NCBI GenBank assembly: GCA_024195265.1
Contig: JAJLRJ010000011.1
Location: 19,216,927 to 19,280,926, forward strand
Origin: Dendrophyllia cribrosa
Lineage: Eukaryota; Cnidaria; Anthozoa; Scleractinia; Dendrophylliidae
DNA length: 64,000 bases
Direction of reading: 5' to 3'
Shown here piece by piece: positions 12,801 to 22,985 of this stretch (position 1 is the first letter of the stretch; each line of letters begins with the position of its first letter). The notes beneath the pieces were generated by a model. The model did no database searches and was not told the origin of the DNA. It saw nothing but the letters and a program-made list of their open reading frames with translations. A program made the translations under genes and the position numbers.

Positions 12801-15800
12801 GCAATTAAATATTCTCCACAATCATGGTGCAATTTTGGCCATCGCGATTTTGATATTGCACTGTGATCACGTCATGATGTCACTGTGATCGTGGCGCGAT
12901 CAATTTTAACCTTAGTGAGTGTAAGTCTTTCAGAGTTGGTGACTTACAAAAGCTTAAACAAAAGAAAAGTTTGTAAAACCCAAAGGTGATTGCAGTCTCT
13001 TGCTTATGGGAGCTTTTGATTACAGAGTTTGACTGAGAATGCAAACAGGGTTTCGCGAGGGTCGGCCATGCGCATGGTACTGGTGATCTCGGCCATAAAA
13101 TTGTCTAAAAATTGCTCTGACTAGTAAAACTATTTTAAATCAGATTAAGTGTTAAGATTTGGCCACAATAAATATTTTAAGTTGTTGAAGATATCTCCCA
13201 TGGAGTGTCTTTTGTCTATTAACAGTGTAAATAGCAAGGAAAATAGTTGATTTAATGCTCCTAAAATAGACTCTTTTAAACCACTGCCCCTAACATTTGC
13301 AGTTAAACCACGCATAATTTAGTTTTTTTTCAACTGTAGTAAATAGTACAGCAATAAAACTTCCTAGTTAGAAGTAAAAACTTATGAACAATCAAAACCT
13401 TGACTAAGGCTAAACCTAATGGAAAAATAATTTTTATTATAATATTCTTCTTAACAGGTGAGCTACTGCTGAAGCAACCTCCTACCAGCTGTCATGATGT
13501 GCATTTTATAAGTCGTTTCCACTTCATTCCCAGCAGAAATATAGCTAAAAAAGTACATTTGAAATGTTCATAAAATCAGCTTCTAATGATGTGTTAGTTA
13601 TACAGAAATAACATTATAAGCACTGTTTGAAAATTGTATGAAGTTTACAAAGTTAGACTACTATTAACCACAGCATAAATGCTTTTTACCGGGCATTGGC
13701 ATGAATTATGGGCATCCTAGCGTGCCATAGCACAACAGTTGCGCATTAATCATGCATTAATTGTGCATTAATCGTGCATTAATCGTGCGTAAATTGTACC
13801 TAAATTGTGTGCAAATCATGCCTAAATCGTGCCTAAATCGTGCGCAAGTTGTCCGTACAATGTCTAGATGAATTGAAACAAAGATTTTGTGCATATGCAC
13901 GGAGTTACGGCCGTGATAACCGGTACTGTGTACCAGGCCAGTCATCATTGAGGGGAGCTGGTTGCTTATGAGAGTGGTAGTCACAAGACGACTTTTAACT
14001 GTGCTTAACTTCATTAGAAAAATTCTGAACAATGTGTAATGAAAGATTTAGCACACACCTTACTGCATCTAGTTCTGCTGGAGTGAGCTTTTCATCTGCA
14101 AAATATTGATAAGATTCTGTCCCTCCTCTACCATAACCTCCTGGACCAAATAGTAAACTGTAGCATGGAATATTACAATATGGGATGCCTCTATGCTGTA
14201 AAATATAAACAAACATTCAGTGTTTATGAGACAGGAATTCAGCAACATTGCACAATTGCAAGTTAAGATCTGATATTTTGTGATGTCTGAAAACAAGACA
14301 TTGCCAAATCTTCTCCATGTTGGGTGGTTTTAAATATAATTTAAAAAATTAATAATGCTGGTAATCAAATCTGAAGCAATGTACTGCAAAGTTGATCTAC
14401 TTATAGCGGTCACCCTCTATTATGTGGTCACTTAACAAATCCCCAGGCTAAAATCACTCCCCATAGTTACTGTAAACTTGACCTCTTTTAAGCAGTCACC
14501 TCTATTAAGCAGTCAGTTAGCCATTCCTTGAGGGCAACAGCTAAATAGAGGTTTGACTGTAATATATTATATTTTTTTTATAGAAAATCAAGATGGAAAT
14601 ACACCCTAAAATATCCTTGTAGAAAAATGACCAATTGGAAATAATGAAACATTAAAATTTAATCAATTCTGCAGTTATTCTTGCCTGCATTTGAGGTATT
14701 GGGAACAATTTTACAGTCATGTACATGAGTATTTGATCTTCATCATTTAAAAGTATACCCTTGTAAAAAAATTAGCGCGATCGCAGCGCGATCGCGACGC
14801 GATCGCGGCGCGATGGGCGCGATCGCGGCGCGAGTAAATCGCAAGCGTGATCGCGTCGCGGCAAGCGATGAGCGCGATCGCGGCACGAGTAAATCGCAAT
14901 CGTGCCGCGATAAGCGCAATCGTGCCGCGATAAGCGCAATCGTGCCGCGATAAGCGCGATCGCGACAAGTCAAATCGCGCCGCGACAATCGCGATCGCGC
15001 TTTGAGTAATTCGTAATCGCGCCGCGACAAGGGCGATTCGCGGCGCAATCACACCGCGATCGCGCTAAAATTTTTACAAGGGTAAAGTAACACAATTTTG
15101 CTGGATAAAAGAACCTTGTGAAAACTTTAGTAAACACCACACATATTTACATGTACTTATATACATGTATACATCATGTGTAATTTGCTGCTTATACACA
15201 GGGTAGCGATCATTAAATTCTGATTCAAGATTCAATTTGCGGATTTCTGGGAAACTTATGCTGCATACCTACAATAGATACAATTTTTTAACTTGACCAA
15301 AAGTGTGGCGACAATTAATTTTTCCCAGACAAATTATCATTCGAGAGAGTATAGTAAAATTCATCAATTAAAACATCACTTGCCAATCTTCAATAGCTAT
15401 ATAAAGATGTCATTGATATATTTCAGATGTTGAGAATCGGAAATGTAATGTTTGTTGAAAATACAGGATTTATTTCACTGAATTACTTTCAATGGTCAAA
15501 AAATACACTGCTAAGTTAACTGCCCCATTTTCAAGGACTCTCTCCTTCACAGACGCTCCTATCAGTAAAGAACAGTAAAAGAGAAAATGGGAGCGCGGGG
15601 AATGATGGGAAGAGCAAAAGAGTTTCCTGCGCGCTTCACTTTTTACCTCTACCCAGCCTCCGCTCTTTTTTTGCGAAGCATGGAGCGTGACTAGGAGGCC
15701 TCTGCAGAGGAGAGAGTTTCAAGGAGCAAATAAAATAAAATTTCATCAGTAAACTACATGTAAGTAAAACTATGTTGTTATTTATCAGGTGGAAGAAAGG

Positions 15801-18362
15801 AACTTGAACAGAAGACAGCATTCATGTCTATGCATGATGAAATTACTGTAAATTAAATATTCACAACAATGTTGATAAACTTCATTAATATGTGATTTTG
15901 CTCTGTATACAGTACAGTACATTTAAATTCCTTTCTAAATAATGCGAAGAAGCTATAAGTGTTCCACAGTTTGGTACTAATTATTGAAGAATGATTTCAA
16001 CAAATATATATACAGAAGATCAAGGATGTCAAGACACCAGAACACTGTATTTTAAAGAAACAATCATGAACTGCATGAAGAAACAATCTTGGAAGGTAGC
16101 CAGAGCTAAATAAGACACAAGCTTCCTGTTACAGCAGACAAAAGTGGTAAATGGCATGTTTTGATGATTTTAAGTGTTTGCCAAAAATTTCAGCTCACTG
16201 TATATTAGTTTACTCAAAAATGAATTCAAACATTCAATACATGTGGATGAGTTAACTATTTAGAAATACATCCAAAGGTGACCTTTAGTTTTGATCTAAC
16301 ATCAGTAAGCCTAATTAGACATTCAAATGATTAACCAATATTGCTTGAATATTTCTAACATCAATTATTTCCCCATGAAAACAACCCCCCAAACAAATCA
16401 AATGAGTTTTCTTTACCACCCAGTTAGACAGAAGATGGGGAACTCGCTGTTGAATCATCAGAAATGTGTCAGCTTCCATCTTGATTGAAAACAATAAGGC
16501 CATACATGAAGCATTGCATCATATCATTGTCTGGAACTGGGAAATTTGAAACTGGAATATTGGATTGGACTTATGAACTAAGAAGCTTGGACTGTGGGAA
16601 ACATTAAATACTCCAACATTATTTGTAAATAGCAAAATTCTAACAAAACACCAAATTGAATGTAAATAAGTTTTGCTTGTATCCAAATCCATCACGACCC
16701 TGGAAAAGGGCAGACCAAGGAAGCTTGATGATATTGCAATTCACCGAGGAAAGATCTTAAAATGTCAAGTAAAATCTACAAATTATTGTCAAAAGTTGAT
16801 AAAAACAGGTTTAATTATATATGCCAAGGCCAAGCTCAATCATGTTATTCACCCACATATGAATCCAACATCCACATTTAAAAAATATGTATAATTTAAT
16901 ACTAGCCACATTTAATTTAATTATAGGATCCCTCTTACCTTAAGCCATATATAGGTGACAACGGAAATTGTTAATTCAATCTGTTTTTTTTGCATTAATT
17001 CTGGTATATTAATTTTACTATTTTTGTTAGAAAATATGTATGAGATGTAAAAAAACAAAGTTCATGAATATTTTCAATGGCAAATTACTGAAATAATAAC
17101 AATACGTAATAACAATATGTATATTCACTAGAGTAAATGATAAGAAAAATTGAAGAGTATATAGTGAAGCTTACTGCATTATTTTAATAATCATTACGTA
17201 GGAGCTTTTTAGGTAGAAAATATAAAATAATATTATTCCATCATTCTACCGTTACCTTCTAAAAAAAATTATTCACAAGTCTCATTGTCATGGTTAGCAA
17301 AAAAGATAAAGAATTCTCAAGAGACAATAGTACATTATCTACACAGTTAAGCTTATCGCTTTTTACCACAGTGCGAAGGTGACATATTACAATTTTTATC
17401 AGGTAAAAATATTAGGATCACATAAGCTTATAAAAATGACAACAATTATGCAAATCATTGAAAATTTGAAATGTTCTACGATGCATCCAAAATAAGGACT
17501 TGCACGCCATCTGTTTTTCGTTTCTTTCATGATTGTAAAAAATCTACGTCCTAACTATCACAATTTTAAATTATAAAAGTAAACTTATAAGTTTGTAAGC
17601 TTATAGATTTTAGCTTAAAAACTAAGCTTTTTTAACACAATGTTAGCATATATTCACAGCCGAACAACTTGTCAGTGACATGACAAGCTTCAACCTGTGA
17701 TGCAAATAGCGCTTAAAATTTAACAACTCGTAGTTCAATATAGAAGCTCTATACAGCACATGTACAGATTCTATCCATAGATATCTTAAGCGAAAATTTC
17801 TTGCTCACGCGGTACGTTTAATATTAACATTTGCCAAGTATATCGATCTTAAAGCACTCTAATTATTTAGTGCACAATGTAAGCTCAAGTGAACTAAAAA
17901 GCGGTCCACAACACTGATTTCTTTACATCTTTTGTACACAAATCTGCTTTCACTTATGTTGTATTATTTTGACAAAAAAGTCTTACACGTAAACTATTAA
18001 AAGCTCTTGCAGTAAACCTTCACTTACCTCTGAATGTTGGCCCGGGTTTAACCTTTTGCCGCATTCTTCGCATCGCAAACAACCGGGATGCCAAACTTTA
18101 CCAAGTGAGTTCCTTTGCTCGGCTGAAAAATATCACACAAGTTCATAAAGAACTTTATTTTCGGATTCAAAGCGGCTGCTACATTTCGAACACTGTTCGA
18201 ACGATCGATCGATCGATCGATCAACGACCGTCCATAATTCGGTCTGGTGCTGTTTACACGCGAGAAAGTTTCAACAAATAAATTATTTTGCAATCGTCCG
18301 CTATATCTAAAGCGAAACTTACCAAAATATACAAGTTTACCGCACTTGTGACATTCGGTCAT
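3899..18362 (-). CDS. RASSF: LIM-domain RASSF (LIM-RA-SARAH), 12 exons, 358 aa
   Basis: Coding exons, minus strand: 18323-18362, 18028-18122, 14059-14195, 12340-12418, 10654-10815, 9927-10043, 8265-8378, 6006-6057, 5787-5851, 5547-5603, 4355-4452, 3899-3959. All junctions are GT-AG with matching phases and no internal stop; the total is 1077 bases. Residues 1-66 form a CRIP-like LIM domain (zinc ligands C4, C7, H25, C28, C31, C34, C52, C56) followed by the Gly-rich [10 protein letters not shown]. Residues 211-305 form a Ras-association domain ([30 protein letters not shown]). Residues 306-354 form a SARAH coiled coil ([19 protein letters not shown]) that in this family binds MST/Hippo kinases. 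The RA-SARAH part is closest to vertebrate RASSF2/4/6, which lack the LIM domain; Drosophila Rassf has one. It is a cytoplasmic Hippo/Ras adaptor by family knowledge. Introns hold MITEs, a SINE and minisatellites. Confidence 0.93.
4525..4735. mobile_element. MITE with about 40-bp terminal inverted repeats and TTA target duplication
   Basis: Ends GGGCGCTTACCATTTGTCAG and its complement at the right pair over about 40 bp. TTA flanks both sides (4522-4524 and 4736-4738), as in PIF/Harbinger-type elements. There is no transposase inside. It lies in the last intron region of the RASSF gene. Confidence 0.85.
5005..5036 (+). repeat. (ATT)n microsatellite
   Basis: A run of TTA/ATT triplets follows AATAAAG, the usual look of a LINE 3' tail. 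It may be the end of a degraded retroelement copy. Confidence 0.6.
6578..7116. mobile_element. TTAA-flanked MITE, 539 bp
   Basis: TTAA at 6574-6577 and 7117-7120 flanks an element beginning AGTGTCAC and ending CACTGGCACT, the same terminal bases as the foldback at 49342-49803. Inside, TTGTGACGTCAATTACTCAAC (about 6810-6830) and its near complement (about 6871-6893) form an inner hairpin. It lies in a RASSF intron. The frame at 6453-6803 overlaps it and has no family support. Confidence 0.65.
7456..7476 (+). repeat. Poly-G run
   Basis: About 20 consecutive G in an otherwise AT-rich intron; a possible quadruplex-forming tract or an assembly-sensitive homopolymer. Confidence 0.9.
7685..7864. 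mobile_element. TA-flanked MITE with CAGTGAAACCTGTATTAAGCG ends
   Basis: The left end CAGTGAAACCTGTATTAAGC and the complementary right end (CGCTTGATACAGGTTCAAGACTG) are flanked by TA, as in Tc1/mariner or pogo derivatives. Inner words such as CTCTATTAAACGGACACC repeat the end motif. Related ends occur at 10855, 14391, 29925, 52599 and 55570. Confidence 0.75.
8614..8802. mobile_element. Candidate short inverted-repeat element
   Basis: GGCGTGTAGCTAA near 8614 and TTAGCTACATCCC near 8789 are imperfect inverted ends around about 190 bp of RASSF intron sequence with no ORF. Class not assigned. Confidence 0.35.
11581..11785 (-). mobile_element. tRNA-derived SINE
   Basis: Read on the minus strand, it begins with a tRNA-like head (GGGGCAGTGGTGTAGTGG, then TTAGCGCATCTGACTT, an A-box match) and a decayed B box (AGGTTGATAG). 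It continues into a body containing the complement of CCTTGGATGGGATGCTAGTC, a sequence I recognise as common in cnidarian SINEs. It lies in a RASSF intron. Confidence 0.6.
11808..12021. mobile_element. piggyBac-like MITE carrying one minisatellite unit
   Basis: TTAA-CCCTTTCACTCCC at the left and GGGAATGAAAGGG-TTAA at the right form inverted ends with TTAA duplications, the signature of piggyBac derivatives. The interior holds a single copy of the unit GCAAAAGTACTGGCGAAGAG followed by TTTCATTTGAATGGTCACAC and CAAAAGTTAGAAC, which is tandemly expanded elsewhere in this window. Confidence 0.8.
12776..12915. mobile_element. Small GCGATCGC-rich inverted-repeat element
   Basis: TTAAAATTGTGGCGATCGC near 12779 and GGCGCGATCAATTTTAA near 12893 face each other and bound about 140 bp rich in gatc/atcgc words. 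It looks like a diverged relative of the element at 14758-15082. Confidence 0.5.
13741..13853. repeat. 11-bp minisatellite, about 10 units
   Basis: Units CATTAATTGTG, CATTAATCGTG (twice), CGTAAATTGTA, CCTAAATTGTG, TGCAAATCATG, CCTAAATCGTG (twice) and similar follow each other at exactly 11-bp spacing. It lies in the RASSF intron upstream of the exon at 12340-12418. Confidence 0.85.
14391..14565. mobile_element. Degraded MITE with TTTGACTGTA end
   Basis: The right end AAATAGAGGTTTGACTGTA is intact. The left end (GATCTACTTATAGCGGTCAC) is decayed. Inner words CTCTATTAAGCAGTCA repeat the motif. It is the same group as 7685-7864. Confidence 0.55.
14758..15082. mobile_element. TA-flanked MITE with a GCGATCGC simple-sequence core
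   Basis: Ends CCCTTGTAAAAAAATTAGCG and the complementary right end (CGCTAAAATTTTTACAAGGG) are flanked by TA (14756-14757 and 15083-15084). The 325-bp interior is almost entirely permutations of GCGATCGC, including three tandem 20-bp units of AATCGTGCCGCGATAAGCGC. Its base composition is extreme against the AT-rich intron around it. The overlapping Arg/Ala-rich frames on the minus strand are repeat artefacts. Confidence 0.85.
15540..15725. mobile_element. GC-rich insert with GGACTCTCTCC / GGAGAGAGTTTC ends
   Basis: TCAAGGACTCTCTCC near 15530 and GGAGAGAGTTTCAAGG near 15708 are imperfect inverted ends around a GC-rich, AT-poor 190 bp in the second RASSF intron. No ORF. Confidence 0.4.
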
Positions 18363-18480
18363 CGTGATTTTATTGATAAACAGACCATAAGTTTTGACCT
18401 CGAGCTAGCAGTGAAGCAACATCTTGCAGTAGTGCAACGCTGCTAGTGACGTCACGCCAAAGCAGATCAAAACAACTTTC
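18363..18480 (-). promoter_or_regulatory. Likely RASSF 5' leader and promoter
   Basis: Sequence immediately upstream of the RASSF start. It contains no ORF and a CRE-like TGACGTCA word at about 18447-18454. No clear TATA box. The placement follows from the gene model only. Confidence 0.35.
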
Positions 18481-18535
18481 TATGGGAGGAGAGGGTGACG
18501 ATATTATGACCGACAAGTAGATCTCGACGCAAGTT

Positions 18536-18570
18536 TTATCCTGAGGGCAGCATTGCCGAAACGTCGATAA
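18536..18570 (+). ncRNA. Degenerate hammerhead-ribozyme-like motif
   Basis: Stem I TTATC/GATAA is perfect, stem II GGCA-GCAT-TGCC is present and GAAACGTC follows. However, the CUGANGA core reads CTGAGGG, consistent with loss of three bases. Probably the remnant of a Penelope-like element end; unlikely to cleave. Confidence 0.4.
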
Positions 18571-19765
18571 TTTAATGATGAACAGCCCCGAAATTCACAT
18601 GTTACATTTTAGTTCTTAGTATCAGACGCAGCGCAGGGAAAATTACTTCTTATCACTCTTGTGACCGACAAAAATGGCGAGTCTTTGATGACGTCATTGT
18701 TAGTATTTTGTTTCATTTTCATACGAATTAACGTAGAGAGGTACCGTACCAAATACGAGTTGACGTCAAAAGTAGCTCTTTTCATGTAATGTTTAAGGAA
18801 ATACCAGTTATTAAAAACTGCAAACTGTTGTCGGGTGGCAAAAGCGCTAATAAGCTATTACATTCTTTGTGAAATTTTAAATTATCTAGTATATCGGGCT
18901 CAAATTCCCAGAGAAAGCTAACTAATTAATTCATTATTCAAGGTTCATTGAGAATGAGGCGCATATGCTAATAAAGCAATAATTGAATACAACGATTTGC
19001 CCATTTCCTTTCGGTAAGGTCCTATATATAACCAGGGCTTCTTATTTACGGATAATAAGCAATAACCATTCCATGCGTTTCACTGCCAGAAAATAGACCA
19101 AGTTTCATAAAGTTATTATTCAAATTCTCTATGCTCCCAGTCGGGGCTGGTCGGTGGGATGAATTACTTTCATTTTCAGAAGGATTAAAAATGTTTTTCC
19201 CACAATGAAAAATAAAAAAAATAGCTAAGTTTAAACAGAAACCCATTACGGTTTTTAGGCAAGGCAAAAAGGAGGGGGGAGGGGGGAGGGGGGAGGGAGA
19301 GGAGGTACCGAGGCGAGGGGGAAGCAAGGAGACGAGAGAATTGAAGATCGTCGAGTTATAAAAGAAAAAAAACTCTAGAGGACTGAGTAACCAAGGGCGC
19401 AAGTGCGCTTATGACGCACCCTAGCTCGTACCCAGGCCCTTACTGGGATTGTCGGTGGCAGTACTGAGAAAAGGCCCGCGGGAATTATAGGAAGGCTTGA
19501 CAAAGAGCCGGGATCGCAAAGGACTGCGCCTCCGAAAGCTCCCGCTCTTCGCGTAGAAAAAAAGCGGAGCTTGGGTACGGGGCAGTGTTGCAACCGTGTA
19601 ACGCACTCTACGCTTTTACACAAACAAAAAAAACAACAGTGTTTTGTGTACAGAGTATCAGTCAGGTTATGTTTTGTGGTATCTTTATTATAGTTCGTTT
19701 TCTGTCGTTGGCGTATGCGTGCATTATGACTCATTTTTGGTGTTCAGAAGTTTTAATTTTCTGTA
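18571..19765. other. Intergenic, repeat-like
   Basis: Contains a purine-rich tract (AGGAGGGGGG words, about 19265-19330) and GC-rich repeat-like sequence (19390-19600). The overlapping minus-strand frames at 19046-19402 and 19375-19734 have no splice or family support. Confidence 0.4.
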
Positions 19766-20055
19766 CAAGAGCGGTTTTCAATTGAGTGGCGAAAGTAATT
19801 TCGCGGCTGCTTTGGTTTTTCATTGCTACGCTCTTTGATTGGCTAAAAAATCTCGCGCCACTTCATCAACCAATCAGAAGTAAAACCAAAACCAATCGTT
19901 ACTTGCTTGAACGCGTTTTCCCGCGCTTGGCGCCGGCTACATGTATTTGCTACGAGTTCTGATTGGTTCATCAAATTGTCTGCGCCTGTTACGATTGGCC
20001 AAAGTGATTACTTTGGTTTTGGTTTTACAACACTCAATTGAAAAACTGCTCTCAA
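19766..20055. mobile_element. MITE with AGAGCGGTTTTCAATTGAGTG ends
   Basis: AGAGCGGTTTTCAATTGAGT at the left and ACTCAATTGAAAAACTGCTC at the right are inverted ends. The interior has several CCAATCAG/CTGATTGG words. I recognise this as a frequent coral repeat type. No transposase. Confidence 0.7.
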
Positions 20056-21211
20056 GTGATGAATTAGTATTGGAATTGAGTAATTAGGTGCCCATTCTCA
20101 GTCCCATCCAATTTCTTGATTTTTTTGTATTGGTAAAAAGCCAGTAACCAGTTTGTTATCATAACTTGGGGCTTAGTATTTTGTCTAAAGGTGCTTAACA
20201 AAACAAACAAGATTCAGATACCAAAGACTGAGTAGTCTTTCATATTCGTTAATTTATATCATCTACGGCACGCCGCAGAATCTGTCATTTATACCACCTA
20301 CTGACCCAGTAGATAACCAGCTATAATGGTTACTACTTTACGCGTTTTCGTTGATACTCAGTTTTAAACTCACAGGCTCGGTTAATTAATTCATCAGTGG
20401 TTTCTTAAAGCAATGTATCCTGTAAACTACCAAAATGTATGGACATAAGTCAAGGTTAAAGCTTCCCCCCTTGAAGTCAAACCATGAAAGGTGGTTTTAG
20501 TTTTGAGTCTATGCATAAAAACCGAAAGTATAAAAGAGTGGACTCTGTTGAGTACTTTCTGATCTGTGATGCTTAGTTTGTTACCACAACTTATCTATTC
20601 TCAGTAGAAATTTGGTACTATATTATTTCGTTTTGTTCAATTTCAGTGTATCCAAGAACTTTTGTGATCACCGCTTACGAATTGACACAAGACTTCAGTC
20701 AAATTACGTAAATAAGGGGCTCTTAAAATAAGTACTCAATTGCATCTTGTCTCTGTAAGTGTCAGGTCTAAAAGTGACGCGCCATTTCATTGATAAACAA
20801 CTTGACTGAGAAACGCAAAGGGATGCAAGTTTTTGCACTTTGCAGTTTTATAGCGTTTATCCACTCCATTGTGTAAACAAAGCTGGCGGCCTAAATTTTA
20901 AAGAATCATCGAGGCAAACGGATGTATTAACAGTGAATCAATACATATATTAATCTGGCATTTCTAGATAATTATAGAATACAAAATATCAAAGTTCGAG
21001 CGTTTACAGCAATTTTTCCTTTTCTTCAGTGTCTACCAATCAAGACGGCGAAAACAGTTACAGGTTTGTTGCAATTAAAAATATATAGTCACCTTCTACG
21101 ATTTTAATAATGGCGAGTTGTTAATATAAAATAAACTTCAATAATGCGATATAGCAGACAAGTGCGTGAACACAATAAATATTGCTATACCGGCATAATT
21201 CAAATACATAC
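20056..21211. other. Intergenic, nothing recognised
   Basis: AT-rich sequence without coding patterns or clear repeats that I can support. Confidence 0.4.
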
Positions 21212-21485
21212 CTTTGCCGGTGAAAGATTTGCTTCGTCCAACTTTGCCGGACTTTGCGCCTTTTCCAGCGCCCAGTTTATCAGAAAGCTGGTTCAACCCT
21301 CGAGTTAGTCGCGGCGATCCCCGAGCCGATTCCCCCCGAGCCGGGAAGAGGTGTTTCCGCTCTCCCAGTAATGGGGAGTTTGGGGCGCTACGAGACTTGA
21401 AAAACAACCGTGACTCCGGTGGCGGAATATAATCGTTACTCTTGGGACCTGGTTTGCCACAGTGTTCGTGATAAATAGAAGGCAT
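21212..21485 (-). CDS. Orphan coding exon; candidate alternative first exon
   Basis: A frame starting at ATG 21485 runs 91 codons plus one base to a good donor (GGCAAAG, then GTATG) at 21211. A splice acceptor (TTCAACAG) lies just upstream of the ATG. The peptide is basic and rich in Ser/Pro/Gly, with RSAPNSPLL and GRSKSFTGK, the latter resembling phospho-Ser/14-3-3 sites. No domain is recognised. The exon ends in phase 1, the same phase as RASSF exon 1, so it could splice to RASSF exon 2 at 18122. That would replace the first 13 residues and remove the first Cys pair of the LIM domain. It could equally belong to an unrelated gene with exons I did not find. Confidence 0.45.
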
Positions 21486-22239
21486 TCTACTGTTGAATAA
21501 AGTGAAAATAAAATGTTTAGCCATCCTTGCTGTAGTCACGCGGATTCTAATAGGAGAAAGTTCATAAATATTATCATACCTCTCTTTACATCTTAAAACA
21601 TTTGGTTTTATAGTGGCAGTGGCCTTACCCATAGCGAAATTGTACTTCTTTCTAATCATAGTGTTTCCCGAAAAATCTATATTTTAACCAGAAATCAAAT
21701 ATACGTACAAGCGGGCATGTATATATATGTTGCGTGACAACAATTGCGTTACTAGTAATGTTGCTATATTTTATTTACAACTTCACCAGGTACCTGTAGT
21801 CATACAAAACTGGTTTGATTGACTAAAAGCGCATTTAATTTGATTTCTAATTTCATATTATATGTTTAACTCACTAAAAAAACGTCCCAGATTATGAAAT
21901 AGGCAGAATTGCTGAGAGCGTAGCGAGCATCAGTACTATTTAACTCAGACACCGGTTTGATTCTCGACGTGTGTTAATCGAACATTTTGCCTTGCTTTCG
22001 TGCTGTTCAACAGCACAGCTGACCATTGCAACGCTGGCTCAAACGCGTGCTTTCCCTTCGCGAGCTCTTCCATAGGCCTGACGTGTTCGTGTAGGACATG
22101 TTTTTGGTTAGTATAATTTGTACTGCTTTGTTACCGCCTTGTTCTGTCTTTTCTTTCAAATCATCGATGATTTCAAAGCACCGTTGATTGCAAATTATGC
22201 GAAAGCAGCGACATAAAACGACCTACAAGTCGAATCACG

Positions 22240-22600
22240 AGTTGAGCCGATTTGCTCTGATCTGTGACAAACAAACTGAACTGAGCGCAGCCTCCTCCTC
22301 AGGCGTTTCGCGTGACGAGCGCGACGGCGCGAGCGACTGATGATGAGCGCAAAGCGCGAGGCACCACGGGAAGGAGAAAGAAACGGAGGCGAACTTTCGC
22401 GTTCCCTTCCTCCCTTGCGCGCTCATTGTTTTTCAGCAGAGAGACGTCTGGGTACGAGGCAGCAACTGAGCGAATGTGCTCGGTGGCCAGTGTGTCAAAC
22501 GACCCATTGTTGTCGCAGGTAAACGAACTGAGCGAATGCGTTGGTGGCCAATGTGCCAAACGACCCATTGTGGTCGCAAACATATTAAAAGACATTTATT
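22240..22600. repeat. GC-rich repeat with a 62-bp tandem duplication
   Basis: AACTGAGCGAATG starts at 22464 and 22526, and the 52-62 bp after each are nearly the same (GGTGGCCA, GTCAAACGACCCATTG words). The preceding CAGCCTCCTCCTCAGGCGTT and GCGCGA words are repeat-like. Overlapping frames on both strands look spurious. Confidence 0.55.
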
Positions 22601-22852
22601 TAGCTTTGTTGACATTGTTCTTTCTTCCTGTACGCGTTAGTTTATTTGGCATACATATTTTGACTCTTAATAGTCTTAATACCTAAATCAAAAGACACCG
22701 AAGACTAACTACATCTGCTAATAAACACATTCGTTCCTCTTTACTGCAAACAATTTTGGACATTGCTACCGCATACCTCCCAATATTTTTTCGGGCAATT
22801 AAGAAATATGATGCTTTATAATTAGACCATCTACTGACTCGCAGCACTTTAC

Positions 22853-22970
22853 CTTCCACTGGGAACCACTAGTACATATATCAGTTTTATTTAGACTGTT
22901 TGAAGCTTCCTTACTTGCTTCCCCGAGCGTAGCGTGTGCAACCGCAAGGAGGGAAAGTACGAATGCTAGC
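22853..22970 (-). CDS. Possible signal-peptide exon of a secreted protein
   Basis: On the minus strand a frame reads FLILRSTLAFVLSLLAVAHA, a convincing hydrophobic signal peptide, then TLGEASKEASNS and ICTSGSQWK, and stops at a good donor (TGGAAG, then GTAAAG). There is no in-frame ATG before the upstream stop, so the initiator would have to come from an upstream exon. No partner exons or family are recognised; it may be chance. Confidence 0.25.
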
Positions 22971-22985
22971 GTGGAACGCAAGATT

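Noticed and set aside
13741..13853. CRISPR-like array
   Set aside because: Units are 11 bp with no spacers, in a eukaryotic intron.
14743..15052. Two overlapping 101-codon Arg/Ala-rich frames
   Set aside because: They lie entirely in the GCGATCGC simple-sequence MITE; any frame through it stays open.
18048..18362. A single 104-codon protein in one exon
   Set aside because: Splice sites at 18322 and 18123 divide it into RASSF exons 1 and 2 in the correct phase; the middle of the frame is intron.
19046..19402. 118-codon Pro/Ser-rich minus frame
   Set aside because: Spans a purine-rich simple-sequence tract and repeat-like DNA; no start, domain or splice support.
21138..21659. Full 173-codon version of the frame around the orphan exon
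   Set aside because: The acceptor before ATG 21485 and the donor at 21211 better define a 91-codon exon; the outer parts look non-coding.
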